This document shows positions 15,345-23,911 of a stretch of DNA of 39,475 nucleotides, one piece after another. Source of the stretch: Phycisphaerae bacterium (GTDB taxonomy: Bacteria; Planctomycetota; Phycisphaerae; Phycisphaerales; SM1A02); assembly GCA_018663565.1 (NCBI GenBank), contig JABJQE010000160.1, forward strand, positions 1 to 39,475. Direction: 5' to 3'. Under the pieces are notes generated by a model. It saw only the letters and a list, made by a program, of their open reading frames with translations. It did not search any database and was not told where the DNA came from. Each line of letters begins with the position of its first letter. Within the stretch, counting starts at the first letter, position 1. The translations under genes and the position numbers were made by a program.

Positions 15345-17966
15345 ATGACCGATGCCGACCGCCCAGAAGAGGCGGACGAAAACACGACGCCGCCTGACAA
15401 CATCGGGCACATCATCGAACAACCTGTCGAGCAAGAACTGCACACGAGCTACCTCACGTACGCGATGTCGACGATTACCGACCGCGCGCTCCCAGACGTG
15501 CGAGACGGCCTGAAGCCATCACAGCGACGCATTCTCGTCGCGATGAATGACCTCAACTTATCGCCCGGCCGGAAACATCGAAAGTGCGCCAAGATCTCCG
15601 GCGATACGTCTGGCAACTATCACCCGCACGGCGAATCGGTCATTTATCCAACCTTGGTCAACATGGGCCAAGGCTGGAAAATGCGTGTCATGCTTGTCGA
15701 CAAGCAAGGTAACTTTGGCTCCATTGATGGCGACCCGCCGGCTGCTATGCGGTATACCGAGGCTCGGTTGACCCATGCTGCAAGCGAGTTGCTCACGGAT
15801 CTCAAACTCGACACCGTCGACTACATCGCCAACTACGACGAAACACGAACCGAACCAACAGTTCTTCCAGCACGGTTCCCCAATTTGCTTGTGAATGGCT
15901 CGAGCGGCATCGCCGTTGGCATGTCGTGCTCGATGCCGCCACATAATGTCACCGAAGTCTGCAATGCCATTGTCGCGGTTATTGACGACCCAAGTATTGA
16001 TTTCGCCGGACTCATGGCCATCATCCCTGGCCCGGACTTCCCAACCGGCGGCACCATCGTTGGCCGTCGCGGCATCGCAGACGCCTACGCCACCGGACGT
16101 GGTCGCGTCATTGTTCGTGGTGTCGTCCATCAAGAAGAAATCAAAGGGCGTTCTTGCCTCGTGATCAACGAGATCCCCTATCAAGTCGTGCAGAACAACC
16201 TCATTGATAAGATGGTTGACGCGGCCAAGGCTGACCGTATTCAGGGCATTGCGGACATCAAGAACTTCTCGGGAAAGAAGCACCGCACTCGCATCGTCGT
16301 ACAGCTCAAGCGCGGCGCTGACCCAGATGTGGTCGAGCGGCAGATCTATCAATTTACGCCGCTCCAAAGCACTGTGTCCATAATCAACATTGCGCTCGAT
16401 CGGGGCCGACCCCGCACGATGGGTATCCGTCAGCTGATTGATTGTTTCATCAATCATCGTCGTGATGTCGTACGTCGACGCACCGAGTACCTCCTTCGAG
16501 AAGCTCGCAAACAAGCACACCGTCTTGAAGGACTCATCCTCGCCGTCTGCGACATCGATGAAGTCATCTCACTCATTCGGTCATGCCGAACGCGGGAACA
16601 AGCCATCATCAAGTTGATGGAGCGACGATTCCAGATTGCGGGCGATCACCCCCAAGTCGAGACGATTCCTCCAACGCTTCTTGAACTATGTGGCGGCGAT
16701 GAGGGACTCGCCCTCTCCCGTGTGCAAGCCGAAGCGATCGGTGCCCTGCGACTAATCCAGCTCACGGGCCTTGAAATTGAGAAGCTCGTGGCGGACTACA
16801 CGGCGCTTGTCGAGAAGATTGATGAATACTTACTCATCCTCTCTGACGAACAACGCATCCTCGACATCATCCGTGAAGACTGCGAAGAGATTCGCGAAGC
16901 CTATGGCAGCGACCGCAAGACGCAAATCGAAGATGGCGAAGTTGACGATTACAACATCGGCGACCTGATTCCCGAACACCATGTTGTCGTCACAGTCACG
17001 CACCGTGGCTACATCAAACGCCTCCCAACTGACACCTACCGCGAACAGCATCGCGGCGGGCGCGGCGTGGCAAGCGGCAAGGTTGCAGATGACGACTTCA
17101 CCGAACTCATCTTTGCTGCAAGCTCGCATGACGACTTGCTGTGCTTTACGACACTCGGACGCGTATTCAAACTCAAGGTCTGGCAGATTCCAGAAGGCGC
17201 GCGAACTGGCAAGGGCCGAGCGATCGTCAACCTCTTGCGTCTCAAAGACGGCGAGCAGGTTGTCACATGCCTGCCCATCAAGGACTTTGATGCGGGCGAA
17301 AACTTCTTGGTGTTCTGCACCAAACTTGGCAAGGTCAAACGAACTGCGCTCAAGGACTACAAGAACGTCAACGTAGCTGGCATCAATGCCGTCAGCCTTC
17401 GAGAAGGCGACGACCTTGTTCGCGTTGTTCACACCGAAGGTGCCCATCACCTCCTGCTTGCCACAGCGTCAGGCATGTCGATTCGATTCTGTGAGTCTGA
17501 CGCCCGCGTCATGGGACGAACCACTGCCGGCGTCAAGGGCATTGACCTTGCTGGAGATGATGTCGTTGTTGGCATGGTTCGCGTCGATGACGACGCGGAC
17601 CTCTTGACTGTGACCGCAAATGGCTACGGCAAGCGAACGCCGATGGTGGAATATCTTGTCAGGTCACAAGACGGCGAGACTCGACCACAAGGTCGTGGCG
17701 GCAAGGGCCGTCGCGACATCCGAACCGAGGGCCGAAACGGCCCGGTCGTGACGATTCGCAATGTCCATGGGTCCAACGGAATCGTCTTTGCAAGCGAGAG
17801 CGGCATGCTTGTGCGTATTGGGGCCGACTCCATCAGCCGAATTGGCCGCAACACACAAGGCGTGCGGCTTGTCAATCTCAAGTCAGGCGATCATGTCATC
17901 GCCGCCGCCAAACTTGCCGAAGAATCAACCGATGACGCTGTAGATTCGCCAACCGAAGAATCTTGA
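15345..17966 (+). CDS. gyrA: DNA gyrase subunit A
   Basis: An 873-residue breakage-reunion subunit of the type IIA topoisomerase that, with GyrB, introduces negative supercoils. The N-terminal domain has TYAMSTITDRALPDVRDGLKPSQRR (split here: TYAMSTITDRALPDVR, DGLKPSQRR), the quinolone region HPHGESVIYPTLVNMGQ at about 93-109 and catalytic Tyr137 in MRYTEARL. The C-terminal beta-pinwheel (from about 520) includes GRGGKGRRDI, a GyrA-box-like motif, which favours GyrA over ParC. I chose ATG at 15345, with AGGA nine bases before; ATG 15321 is possible. A TACAAT at 15280-15285 may be a -10 box, without a convincing -35. gyrB is not in the window. Residue 102 is Pro where E. coli has Asp87. Confidence 0.94.
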   Translation: MTDADRPEEADENTTPPDNIGHIIEQPVEQELHTSYLTYAMSTITDRALPDVRDGLKPSQRRILVAMNDLNLSPGRKHRKCAKISGDTSGNYHPHGESVIYPTLVNMGQGWKMRVMLVDKQGNFGSIDGDPPAAMRYTEARLTHAASELLTDLKLDTVDYIANYDETRTEPTVLPARFPNLLVNGSSGIAVGMSCSMPPHNVTEVCNAIVAVIDDPSIDFAGLMAIIPGPDFPTGGTIVGRRGIADAYATGRGRVIVRGVVHQEEIKGRSCLVINEIPYQVVQNNLIDKMVDAAKADRIQGIADIKNFSGKKHRTRIVVQLKRGADPDVVERQIYQFTPLQSTVSIINIALDRGRPRTMGIRQLIDCFINHRRDVVRRRTEYLLREARKQAHRLEGLILAVCDIDEVISLIRSCRTREQAIIKLMERRFQIAGDHPQVETIPPTLLELCGGDEGLALSRVQAEAIGALRLIQLTGLEIEKLVADYTALVEKIDEYLLILSDEQRILDIIREDCEEIREAYGSDRKTQIEDGEVDDYNIGDLIPEHHVVVTVTHRGYIKRLPTDTYREQHRGGRGVASGKVADDDFTELIFAASSHDDLLCFTTLGRVFKLKVWQIPEGARTGKGRAIVNLLRLKDGEQVVTCLPIKDFDAGENFLVFCTKLGKVKRTALKDYKNVNVAGINAVSLREGDDLVRVVHTEGAHHLLLATASGMSIRFCESDARVMGRTTAGVKGIDLAGDDVVVGMVRVDDDADLLTVTANGYGKRTPMVEYLVRSQDGETRPQGRGGKGRRDIRTEGRNGPVVTIRNVHGSNGIVFASESGMLVRIGADSISRIGRNTQGVRLVNLKSGDHVIAAAKLAEESTDDAVDSPTEES

Positions 17967-17994
17967 GAACACCTGATAGGGAGGCCTGCAGGCC

Positions 17995-18390
17995 ATGCCA
18001 CTGAATTCCTGGTCCGACACCATCACCATCGCTGAACTTGGCGATGAGCCAATGTTCTCAGAAGATATGGACGCGCTCGTTGACCAACTCGACGCTATTC
18101 GACACGAGGGTGATGAAGGCGTACCGCACGTCATCGTTGACCTGCAGAACGTATTCAGTGTGAACTCTTCGAACCTCGGCAGTCTGCTCCGTATTCGCAA
18201 GCTTCTTGAGGCTTGCCATCGACGGCTCCTGATCTGCTCAGTCAATGACTCCATTTGGTCAGCCATGATCGCCACCGGACTCGATCGCATCTTTTCATTC
18301 GCCTCTGACGTCACCACGTCGCTCGCGGAAATTCAGCTTGGCATTGGTCCGGGCTCCGATGCGGACGACTCTGAATCGGCGGAGTCCTGA
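17995..18390 (+). CDS. STAS-domain protein (anti-sigma factor antagonist type)
   Basis: A 131-residue cytoplasmic protein with one STAS domain. The segment VIVDLQNVFSVNSSNLGSLLRIRKLL corresponds to the SpoIIAA/RsbV pattern 'vvvDls.v.fiDSsGlg.Ll', with NSSN at the phosphorylation site, so a phosphorylatable Ser is kept (quoted here as DLQNVFSVNSSNLGSLL). The following LLICSVNDSIWSAMIATGLDRIFSF matches the rest of the fold. Such proteins are usually switched by a partner kinase of the anti-sigma type, but no kinase or sigma factor is near. It lies 28 bases after gyrA and three before exbD, so it is probably co-transcribed with the ExbD/TonB-like pair. Its true partner is unknown. Confidence 0.85.
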   Translation: MPLNSWSDTITIAELGDEPMFSEDMDALVDQLDAIRHEGDEGVPHVIVDLQNVFSVNSSNLGSLLRIRKLLEACHRRLLICSVNDSIWSAMIATGLDRIFSFASDVTTSLAEIQLGIGPGSDADDSESAES

Positions 18391-18393
18391 CCG

Positions 18394-18834
18394 ATGCTGC
18401 GGCTTCGCCGAGCCGAGCCCGATATGCGCATCGAAATGATGCCGCTCATCGACGTGATCTTTCTCATCCTCACGTTCTTTGTGTACGCCATGGTGCTCAT
18501 GGTGCGTGTTGACATGCTGCCCGTTCCACTCGAGTCATATGGTTCGGGCGAGGCGGCAGATCCAGACCCCGCCATCGCCGTCACTCTGCGGCTCGATGGA
18601 TCAGTATTTGTCGGACAAGATCAAACTGGTCCAGAAGGCATGCTCGAGGCCATTACAGCCGCCCAGGCCGATGCGCCCGATACTGTTGTCTACCTCGTTC
18701 TCGAAGCAGGCGATGGCACGACTGACCGGGGGCCCCTGCTCACGACAGTGTGGGACCGACTGCACCGCGCGGGCATTGACATCAAGTTGGTCGGCGCCGC
18801 CACCGAAGACACATCAGCTGCGCCAACCCCATGA
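18394..18834 (+). CDS. ExbD/TolR-family biopolymer transport protein
   Basis: A 146-residue inner-membrane protein with one N-terminal transmembrane helix and a periplasmic domain, the layout of ExbD/TolR. Just before the helix is the family stretch MRIEMMPLIDVIFLILTFF, with Asp20 as the essential proton-path acid. ExbD works with ExbB (or TolR with TolQ) as a proton-driven motor that energises TonB-type proteins across the envelope. The stop overlaps the next start (ATGA at 18831-18834), and that gene encodes a TonB-like protein, so the pair probably acts together. No exbB/tolQ gene is present next to it in this window; the motor partner must come from elsewhere. Confidence 0.9.
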   Translation: MLRLRRAEPDMRIEMMPLIDVIFLILTFFVYAMVLMVRVDMLPVPLESYGSGEAADPDPAIAVTLRLDGSVFVGQDQTGPEGMLEAITAAQADAPDTVVYLVLEAGDGTTDRGPLLTTVWDRLHRAGIDIKLVGAATEDTSAAPTP

Positions 18835-19868
18835 TCGCCGAACGGACACGACTGAGCATTGGTCTTGCAGTGTCGTGCCTTGTCAATTCGCTCTTGATTG
18901 TGCCGGGCCTCACAGCCGACACAGGAGCCAACAACGAAGACTCGCTTTTTGACGATGATGTGCAGCCACCGGACTTCATGCCCGAACCACCAGAAGATGA
19001 GGTCACGCTTGGTATCGAAGAGTCCGAAGCCTCCACGCTGACCTGGATTGGATATGAGCAGTATCGCGAGCACATGGCCAAACTCTCTGAACTTGAACAG
19101 GCTCAGTTCGTAGCCGGCGGTGCTGCAGATGGCGGTGGCGGGAATCCGGCGCCGACAAGTACACCAAGCCAGCAGCCCACTACCACACCGACTGAACCAC
19201 AGCCCGAACAAGACACTCCGGAACCACGACCAGAACAAGCACCGCTTCCGCAGGCTCCTGATGCCACCATGCCAGTGCCTTCGGAGACAGATAAACAAGG
19301 CGAGGCTGAAAAACCATCTGAGACGCCAAGCGACGTTCCGTCGCCACAAAAGCCAGCCCAAAAGCCGACACCACAGCAGCCGCCTCAACCGCCTGCGCCC
19401 ACGGGCGGAGACAACGCGCCAACACCAGGCCCCCCCAAGCCCCAAACTGGCCCCTCAGCAACAGGTGCCGAGGATTTGCCACCGGTCCCCAATGCCAGCG
19501 ACCGCGATTCTGATGCGACGGCCATCCATCCAGTCAACGTCAAACGCCCAGGCGGACCTGTTGCCGCTCAAGGACTTGAAGTTCGGACGTTCAGACCCAA
19601 ACTCACGCCATACGAGGAATTGCAGTTTGGCCGGATTTCCATCGTGGCCAAGTTGGAATTTGATCGCCTCGGAAAGCCCAGACGCATTTCGCTCGGCACG
19701 CCTGATCCGCGATCCAAGACAATGCGGTGGCAACCGGCCAACAGCATGTCTGGATACCTCGGCAAGGTCATCACATCTTTGTACCGATGGCGAGCATCTG
19801 GAAAAGACCTCAAAGGTCTCACTGGAGATGAGACCATTCCAATCGTGTTCGAGTTGACCTTCAAGTAG
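18831..19868 (+). CDS. TonB-like protein with Pro-rich linker
   Basis: A 345-residue protein built like TonB/TolA: an N-terminal hydrophobic segment (about 8-29, SIGLAVSCLVNSLLIVPGLT), an acidic region, a long Pro/Gln/Thr-rich spacer (about 105-225) able to cross the periplasm, and a globular C-terminal domain (about 250-345). The last part has ISIVAKLEFDRLGKPRRISL followed by YRWRASGKDLKGL and TIPIVFELTFK, resembling the TonB C-terminal beta-alpha-beta pattern ('v.f.v...G.v......s', '..W.f.P'). It is directly coupled to exbD. The family match is distant, and no TonB-dependent receptor is nearby, so its outer-membrane partner is unknown. Confidence 0.72.
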   Translation: MIAERTRLSIGLAVSCLVNSLLIVPGLTADTGANNEDSLFDDDVQPPDFMPEPPEDEVTLGIEESEASTLTWIGYEQYREHMAKLSELEQAQFVAGGAADGGGGNPAPTSTPSQQPTTTPTEPQPEQDTPEPRPEQAPLPQAPDATMPVPSETDKQGEAEKPSETPSDVPSPQKPAQKPTPQQPPQPPAPTGGDNAPTPGPPKPQTGPSATGAEDLPPVPNASDRDSDATAIHPVNVKRPGGPVAAQGLEVRTFRPKLTPYEELQFGRISIVAKLEFDRLGKPRRISLGTPDPRSKTMRWQPANSMSGYLGKVITSLYRWRASGKDLKGLTGDETIPIVFELTFK

Positions 19869-19894
19869 TTCCTCGTCGCCATACAATGGACTCC

Positions 19895-20683
19895 ATGAAG
19901 ATCTTGCTCACGAACGATGATGGCATCCATGCCCCTGGCATTGTGTCTCTCCACTCTGCCATTGAAGATCTTGGCGACGTCTGGACCGCTGCGCCACTCA
20001 CGGTGCAAAGCGCCGCAGGCCACGGCATCACGTACACCAATCCACTAATGGTTGAGCCCATTCAAGTCACACCGTCCTTTGGTGGCATGGCCATTGACGG
20101 CAAACCTGCCGACTGCGTCAAATTGGCAATCAAATCACTCTGGCCGGAAGCATTTGGCGATGGAGAACGGCCCGATCTCACGATTAGCGGCATGAACTCC
20201 GGCGCCAATGTGGGGATCAATATTCTGTACTCGGGCACAGTCGCCGCGGCCGTTGAGTCGGCATTCCTTGGCGTGCCCTCTATTGCGGTCAGCCTATACC
20301 TGCAGAACCGCGATCGCATCTATTGGGACAGAGCCGCGGCCATTGCCCGAACCACCATCGATCACATCCTTGCAACACGACCACTCACGCCGCACGAAGT
20401 CATCAATGTCAATATCCCACCGATTGAATCGCCCAATGCTGAAATGCCACCGCTTCGAGTGGTGGGCATGAATGCCGCACCTCTTGCCGAAGGGTTTGAG
20501 CGCCGCGTCAGCCCCGCCGGCCAAGTGTACTACTGGTCGGCAAGTGAAGGCATGCAATTCACAAGCACGACCGAAGGCTCAGATGTCGATCTCATTCGCA
20601 ACGGCTGCGTGACCATTACGCCACTTTCGTATGTCATGACAGATGTCAATCGATTGCAGGAGTGGCGTGAAGCGTTGGAATAG
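19895..20683 (+). CDS. surE: 5'/3'-nucleotidase SurE
   Basis: A 262-residue metal-dependent phosphatase that dephosphorylates nucleoside monophosphates and is linked to stationary-phase survival. The metal ligands of the family are visible: MKILLTNDDGIHAPGI with Asp8 and Asp9, Ser39 in VQSAAGHGIT and the Asn of GMNSGANVG. GTVAAAVESAFLGVPSIAVS is the conserved helix after it. I chose the ATG at 19895 because MKILLTNDDG is the standard SurE start; the ATG three codons earlier (19886) adds only MDS. It follows the TonB-like gene by 26 bases and converges with the glycosyltransferase, with three bases between stops, so no terminator fits there. Confidence 0.95.
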   Translation: MKILLTNDDGIHAPGIVSLHSAIEDLGDVWTAAPLTVQSAAGHGITYTNPLMVEPIQVTPSFGGMAIDGKPADCVKLAIKSLWPEAFGDGERPDLTISGMNSGANVGINILYSGTVAAAVESAFLGVPSIAVSLYLQNRDRIYWDRAAAIARTTIDHILATRPLTPHEVINVNIPPIESPNAEMPPLRVVGMNAAPLAEGFERRVSPAGQVYYWSASEGMQFTSTTEGSDVDLIRNGCVTITPLSYVMTDVNRLQEWREALE

Positions 20684-20686
20684 AAC

Positions 20687-21913
20687 TCAGCGCTCACCGC
20701 GCGGCTTCAGTACATACTCACGACCGCCCCAGCTCACTGCTTCGCCCTGCTGCAAAGTCCGCTCGGCCCACCGCATGATACGGAACACTTCCCATGCGCC
20801 GATTGGAAAGAGGAGGACTGACCACACCGGCTGGCGTCCCATGGAATACGTCCACCCAAGCGCAATGCACTGCAAGAACAGTCCCAGAGCCCCAAGCCAT
20901 AAGGCGATCATGGCCGCAGGGCCAGACGAGATCAACCCCAACGCGACTGCAATCACACACACGCCGGGCACGGCCCAGCCAACGAGCAACTGACGGCGCG
21001 ACTGCTTTCGGAGCGCCTTGCAGCCGCGACTTGTCGCCTCCAGAAAGATACGCATCCAGCCACGCAGAAACTCCTCGCGGGTGCCATACATCGAACACGC
21101 CAGCAAGCCGTCAGACTGCAAAATATTAACGCGGCCCCCGGCTTTGCTGATGACTTGCGCAAAGGCAATATCCTCAAGCAGGTCGTTCTTGACAGCAGCG
21201 TGCCCGCCTACCTCCTCGTACCAGTCTCGATCAAACAACATGAACTGGCCATTGGCAAATGTCCGTGCGCGATCGTCACGATTCACGCGGTCGGGCGGAA
21301 AGAGTGACATCAAGGCCATCGTGGCGACAGGCTGCGTGCAGCGTTCGAACCAATGGCAGCTCTTGAGATCAGTCAGCAGGCTCAGCAACGCGGTATCTCG
21401 CCGCTTTGCTTCTCCCACTGCAGCTCGTAGTAAGTCTGGATGCGCCTCCGTATCTGCGTCGATGAAGGCGAGCATGTCGCCTTCAGCGTGCTCGGCTCCA
21501 ATCCGAAGTGCATGACACTTGCCAGCCCACGACTCAGGACAATCGGTATTGCGAATAAGTGTGACACGATCATCACGTTCCACACGCTCAGTCACAATGG
21601 CCTCGGTTGCATCGCTACACCGGTCAGCCACCACGATGACTTGCAGTCGATCCCACTTCTGAGCGAGCAGTGAATCGAGACATGTCGCGATTACTCGTTC
21701 TTCATTATGAGCTGGCACGATGATGGACACCAACTCATCGACAGCAGGTTCCTGAAGCCCACGACGCACTGATATCCCAGTCGAGAGCATTCGCCCGATC
21801 CTGACCATCAAGACGGACCACCAGATCACGGCACAGGCGGCCAGCGATGCGAACACGATGCACAGGATGAAGAGTGTGTCCATGAGCATGGAATGGTATC
21901 TCGGGGGCACCAT
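20687..21913 (-). CDS. Membrane glycosyltransferase family 2 (HpnB/CrtQ-like)
   Basis: A 408-residue GT-A glycosyltransferase. An N-terminal membrane helix (about 10-35) precedes the catalytic domain: VSIIVPAHNEERVIATCLDS, ADRCSDAT, ESWAGKCHAL, LAFIDADTEAHPDLL with the DxD-like metal site, and NDLLEDIAFAQVI with the acidic ED pair. Three or so helices lie at the C-terminus (about 305-375). The WAGKCHAL segment and layout recall HpnB, the hopanoid-associated glycosyltransferase, and carotenoid glycosyltransferases of the CrtQ type. A hopene cyclase lies elsewhere in the window (28694-30667) but not adjacent, so a hopanoid role is only suggestive. Start uncertain: ATG 21913 has GAGG five bases upstream; GTG 21931 and ATG 21889 are alternatives. 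Confidence 0.85.
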   Translation of the reverse strand: MVPPRYHSMLMDTLFILCIVFASLAACAVIWWSVLMVRIGRMLSTGISVRRGLQEPAVDELVSIIVPAHNEERVIATCLDSLLAQKWDRLQVIVVADRCSDATEAIVTERVERDDRVTLIRNTDCPESWAGKCHALRIGAEHAEGDMLAFIDADTEAHPDLLRAAVGEAKRRDTALLSLLTDLKSCHWFERCTQPVATMALMSLFPPDRVNRDDRARTFANGQFMLFDRDWYEEVGGHAAVKNDLLEDIAFAQVISKAGGRVNILQSDGLLACSMYGTREEFLRGWMRIFLEATSRGCKALRKQSRRQLLVGWAVPGVCVIAVALGLISSGPAAMIALWLGALGLFLQCIALGWTYSMGRQPVWSVLLFPIGAWEVFRIMRWAERTLQQGEAVSWGGREYVLKPRGER

Positions 21914-21974
21914 GCGAACCTCGCCGAACACCGCGATTCATGCCACCCCATGCAAAAACTGGGTCATGAACGAT

Positions 21975-22018
21975 CTGACTGGCCGAGCCCCCGCGGATAC
22001 TATGCCTGACCTGTCAGG
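21975..22018 (+). promoter_or_regulatory. Candidate promoter and operator-like palindrome before lolC
   Basis: CTGACT (21975-21980) and TACTAT (21998-22003) are spaced by 17 bases, each matching four of six sigma70 consensus positions. Directly after the -10 lies the inverted repeat CCTGAC (22005-22010), CT, GTCAGG (22013-22018), covering the likely transcription start and touching the AGGA ribosome site before the ATG at 22025. Confidence 0.35.
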
Positions 22019-22024
22019 ACACCG

Positions 22025-23911
22025 ATGTATCAACCACTGCTTACTAGTCGTTATTTGACGACCCGAATGATTCCGTTACTTGCGGTAGCCGCCGTCGCGC
22101 TGTGCGTCGCCCTGGTCATTGTGGTGATTTCGGTCATGACTGGCTTCCTCAACATGGTGCGGTCTTCAGGCCAAACGCTCATGGGCGACGTGGTCATCAC
22201 ATACCCCATTCGCGGGATACCCCAGTACGACACCCTGATCGCTGCTATTGAAGAGCATCCTGAAATCGTGGCGGCAACGCCTGTGGTCGACACGTGGGGC
22301 CTCCTTCGCATGCCATACCCAGAAGGAGATGCCAAGGAAAGTGAACAAGTTCAAATCTGGGGCATCGAGCCCGAGTCGTTCTCCGCTGTCACGGGCTTCT
22401 CCGACACTTTGCAATGGGACAACGTTCCGGACAATGTGTCAGCCGACGTTCTGCAAGATGTGTTCGACCACCGCAGCGAAGAAGTTGCAGACACCGTTGT
22501 TCCGCTTCTTGATGAACAGCACCGCATGGCATTGCTCCGCGCGACGTATCACGAAGAACTTGAAGACGACGCGATGGTCCGGCATCTCGTATCGATTGCA
22601 AGCGACCGAGAATTGGCGCAGCGTATTGGATGGTTCCTCCGCCACGGCGAGGAACACAGTACGGTCCTGGGCGCGGGGGCCATCGCAGCGATGCAACACC
22701 TTGAACCGCGCTTACACGACAGCGAGCAACTGCGACGCGACGGCCTCACCCTCACCCGCAATGGCCGCGCGGCCATTGTGCCGGGCCGACATGTCTCCAA
22801 AGCCAATGTCCGCACGAGCACAGGTGAATACCGAGTCGCGGCTGGTGGCTACTGGTGGCTTCCTCGATTTGAAGGCACACTGACCACGCTCCCAATCGAT
22901 AGCCGAGGCGGCATGCTCGAGCCCGAAAGCGTTGTGCTTCCGTTTGCCAATGAGTTTGCGAGCGGCGTGTATCTGATCGATCAAACCCGAGTGATGGTGC
23001 CTCTTGATGTCGTACAGCGGATGACTCATCTCGACGAGGCTGAACTTGTCGATGAGGATGACCTCACCACCGTCGTGGGAACATCGCCAGCGAGAGCCAC
23101 CATGGTGCTCGTTCGCGGGCAGGATGGAATTCCTGCGACCGATCTTCGTGACATTGTGCGAGCGGCGTACCGCTCGTTCGAGGCCCAGTGCGACGCAGAA
23201 AACCTTCCCGATAGCGAACAACCACCACGTCTTGGTCGTGATCCAGGCCTTGGCATCTTGACGTGGGAAGAACAAAACGCCTCGTTCATTGGGCCGGTTG
23301 AGAAAGAACGCGAACTCATGCGTACGCTCTTCTCGATTGTCTACCTCGTATGCGGCGCATTGATCGTGGCAATCTTCTGGGCCATTGTGTACGAGAAAAC
23401 GCGAGACATTGGCATTCTTCGCAGCGTTGGCGCGTCTCGAAGTGGCATCGTGTACATCTTCCTGCTCTACGGGTTGTTTGTCGGTGTATCCGGGGCGATT
23501 GCAGGTGTCTGTCTTGGTTGGCTAATCACCACCAATATGCCAACTATTCACGATGCGATGTCAGCGCCGCCATTGTGGCTTGGCGTTTCGCTCGTCTCGG
23601 CCTCAGGTCTACTGGTCATTTGGAGGGGTCTGCATTGGCGCGGCTGCAAATTGCTGCCGCTTCTGCTTGGCATCCTTGGCGCCGTCGTTCTTGGTGCGCT
23701 CGGTATCGGCGAACTAATGCTACGACAATCTGGCGGCGTTGTGCTGTGGGATCCTGCGGTCTACTACTTCACTGATATTCCAAGCGATGTCGACTGGGCA
23801 TCGGCTTGGATCACGGCAGCCGCTGCAGCCGTGTGTAGCGTTATTGCTGCCGCGATTCCAGCAGCCCGTGCTGCTGACATCGATCCGGTTGGAGCACTCC
23901 GATATGAGTAG
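22025..23911 (+). CDS. LolC/LolE-like lipoprotein-release ABC permease, enlarged
   Basis: A 628-residue FtsX-superfamily permease. The N-terminus SRYLTTRMIPLLAVAAVALC with a first helix at about 15-42, the EKTRDIGILRSVGASRSGI coupling segment at 457-475, and DPAVYYFTDIPSDVDW at 576-591 match LolC/E, which extract lipoproteins from the inner membrane. LolC/E are usually near 400 residues with four helices. Here there is a helical insertion at about 138-255 in the periplasmic region, and two extra hydrophobic segments (515-533, 544-566) between the usual third and last helices, giving six. It overlaps the ATPase gene by eight bases. A single permease may act as a homodimer. MacB-type export is an alternative. 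Confidence 0.85.
   Translation: MYQPLLTSRYLTTRMIPLLAVAAVALCVALVIVVISVMTGFLNMVRSSGQTLMGDVVITYPIRGIPQYDTLIAAIEEHPEIVAATPVVDTWGLLRMPYPEGDAKESEQVQIWGIEPESFSAVTGFSDTLQWDNVPDNVSADVLQDVFDHRSEEVADTVVPLLDEQHRMALLRATYHEELEDDAMVRHLVSIASDRELAQRIGWFLRHGEEHSTVLGAGAIAAMQHLEPRLHDSEQLRRDGLTLTRNGRAAIVPGRHVSKANVRTSTGEYRVAAGGYWWLPRFEGTLTTLPIDSRGGMLEPESVVLPFANEFASGVYLIDQTRVMVPLDVVQRMTHLDEAELVDEDDLTTVVGTSPARATMVLVRGQDGIPATDLRDIVRAAYRSFEAQCDAENLPDSEQPPRLGRDPGLGILTWEEQNASFIGPVEKERELMRTLFSIVYLVCGALIVAIFWAIVYEKTRDIGILRSVGASRSGIVYIFLLYGLFVGVSGAIAGVCLGWLITTNMPTIHDAMSAPPLWLGVSLVSASGLLVIWRGLHWRGCKLLPLLLGILGAVVLGALGIGELMLRQSGGVVLWDPAVYYFTDIPSDVDWASAWITAAAAAVCSVIAAAIPAARAADIDPVGALRYE

Noticed and set aside
15558..16520. A 320-codon open frame on the minus strand
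   Set aside because: It lies wholly antisense to the conserved breakage-reunion domain of gyrA and shows no family features; high-G/C coding DNA often leaves such open antisense frames.
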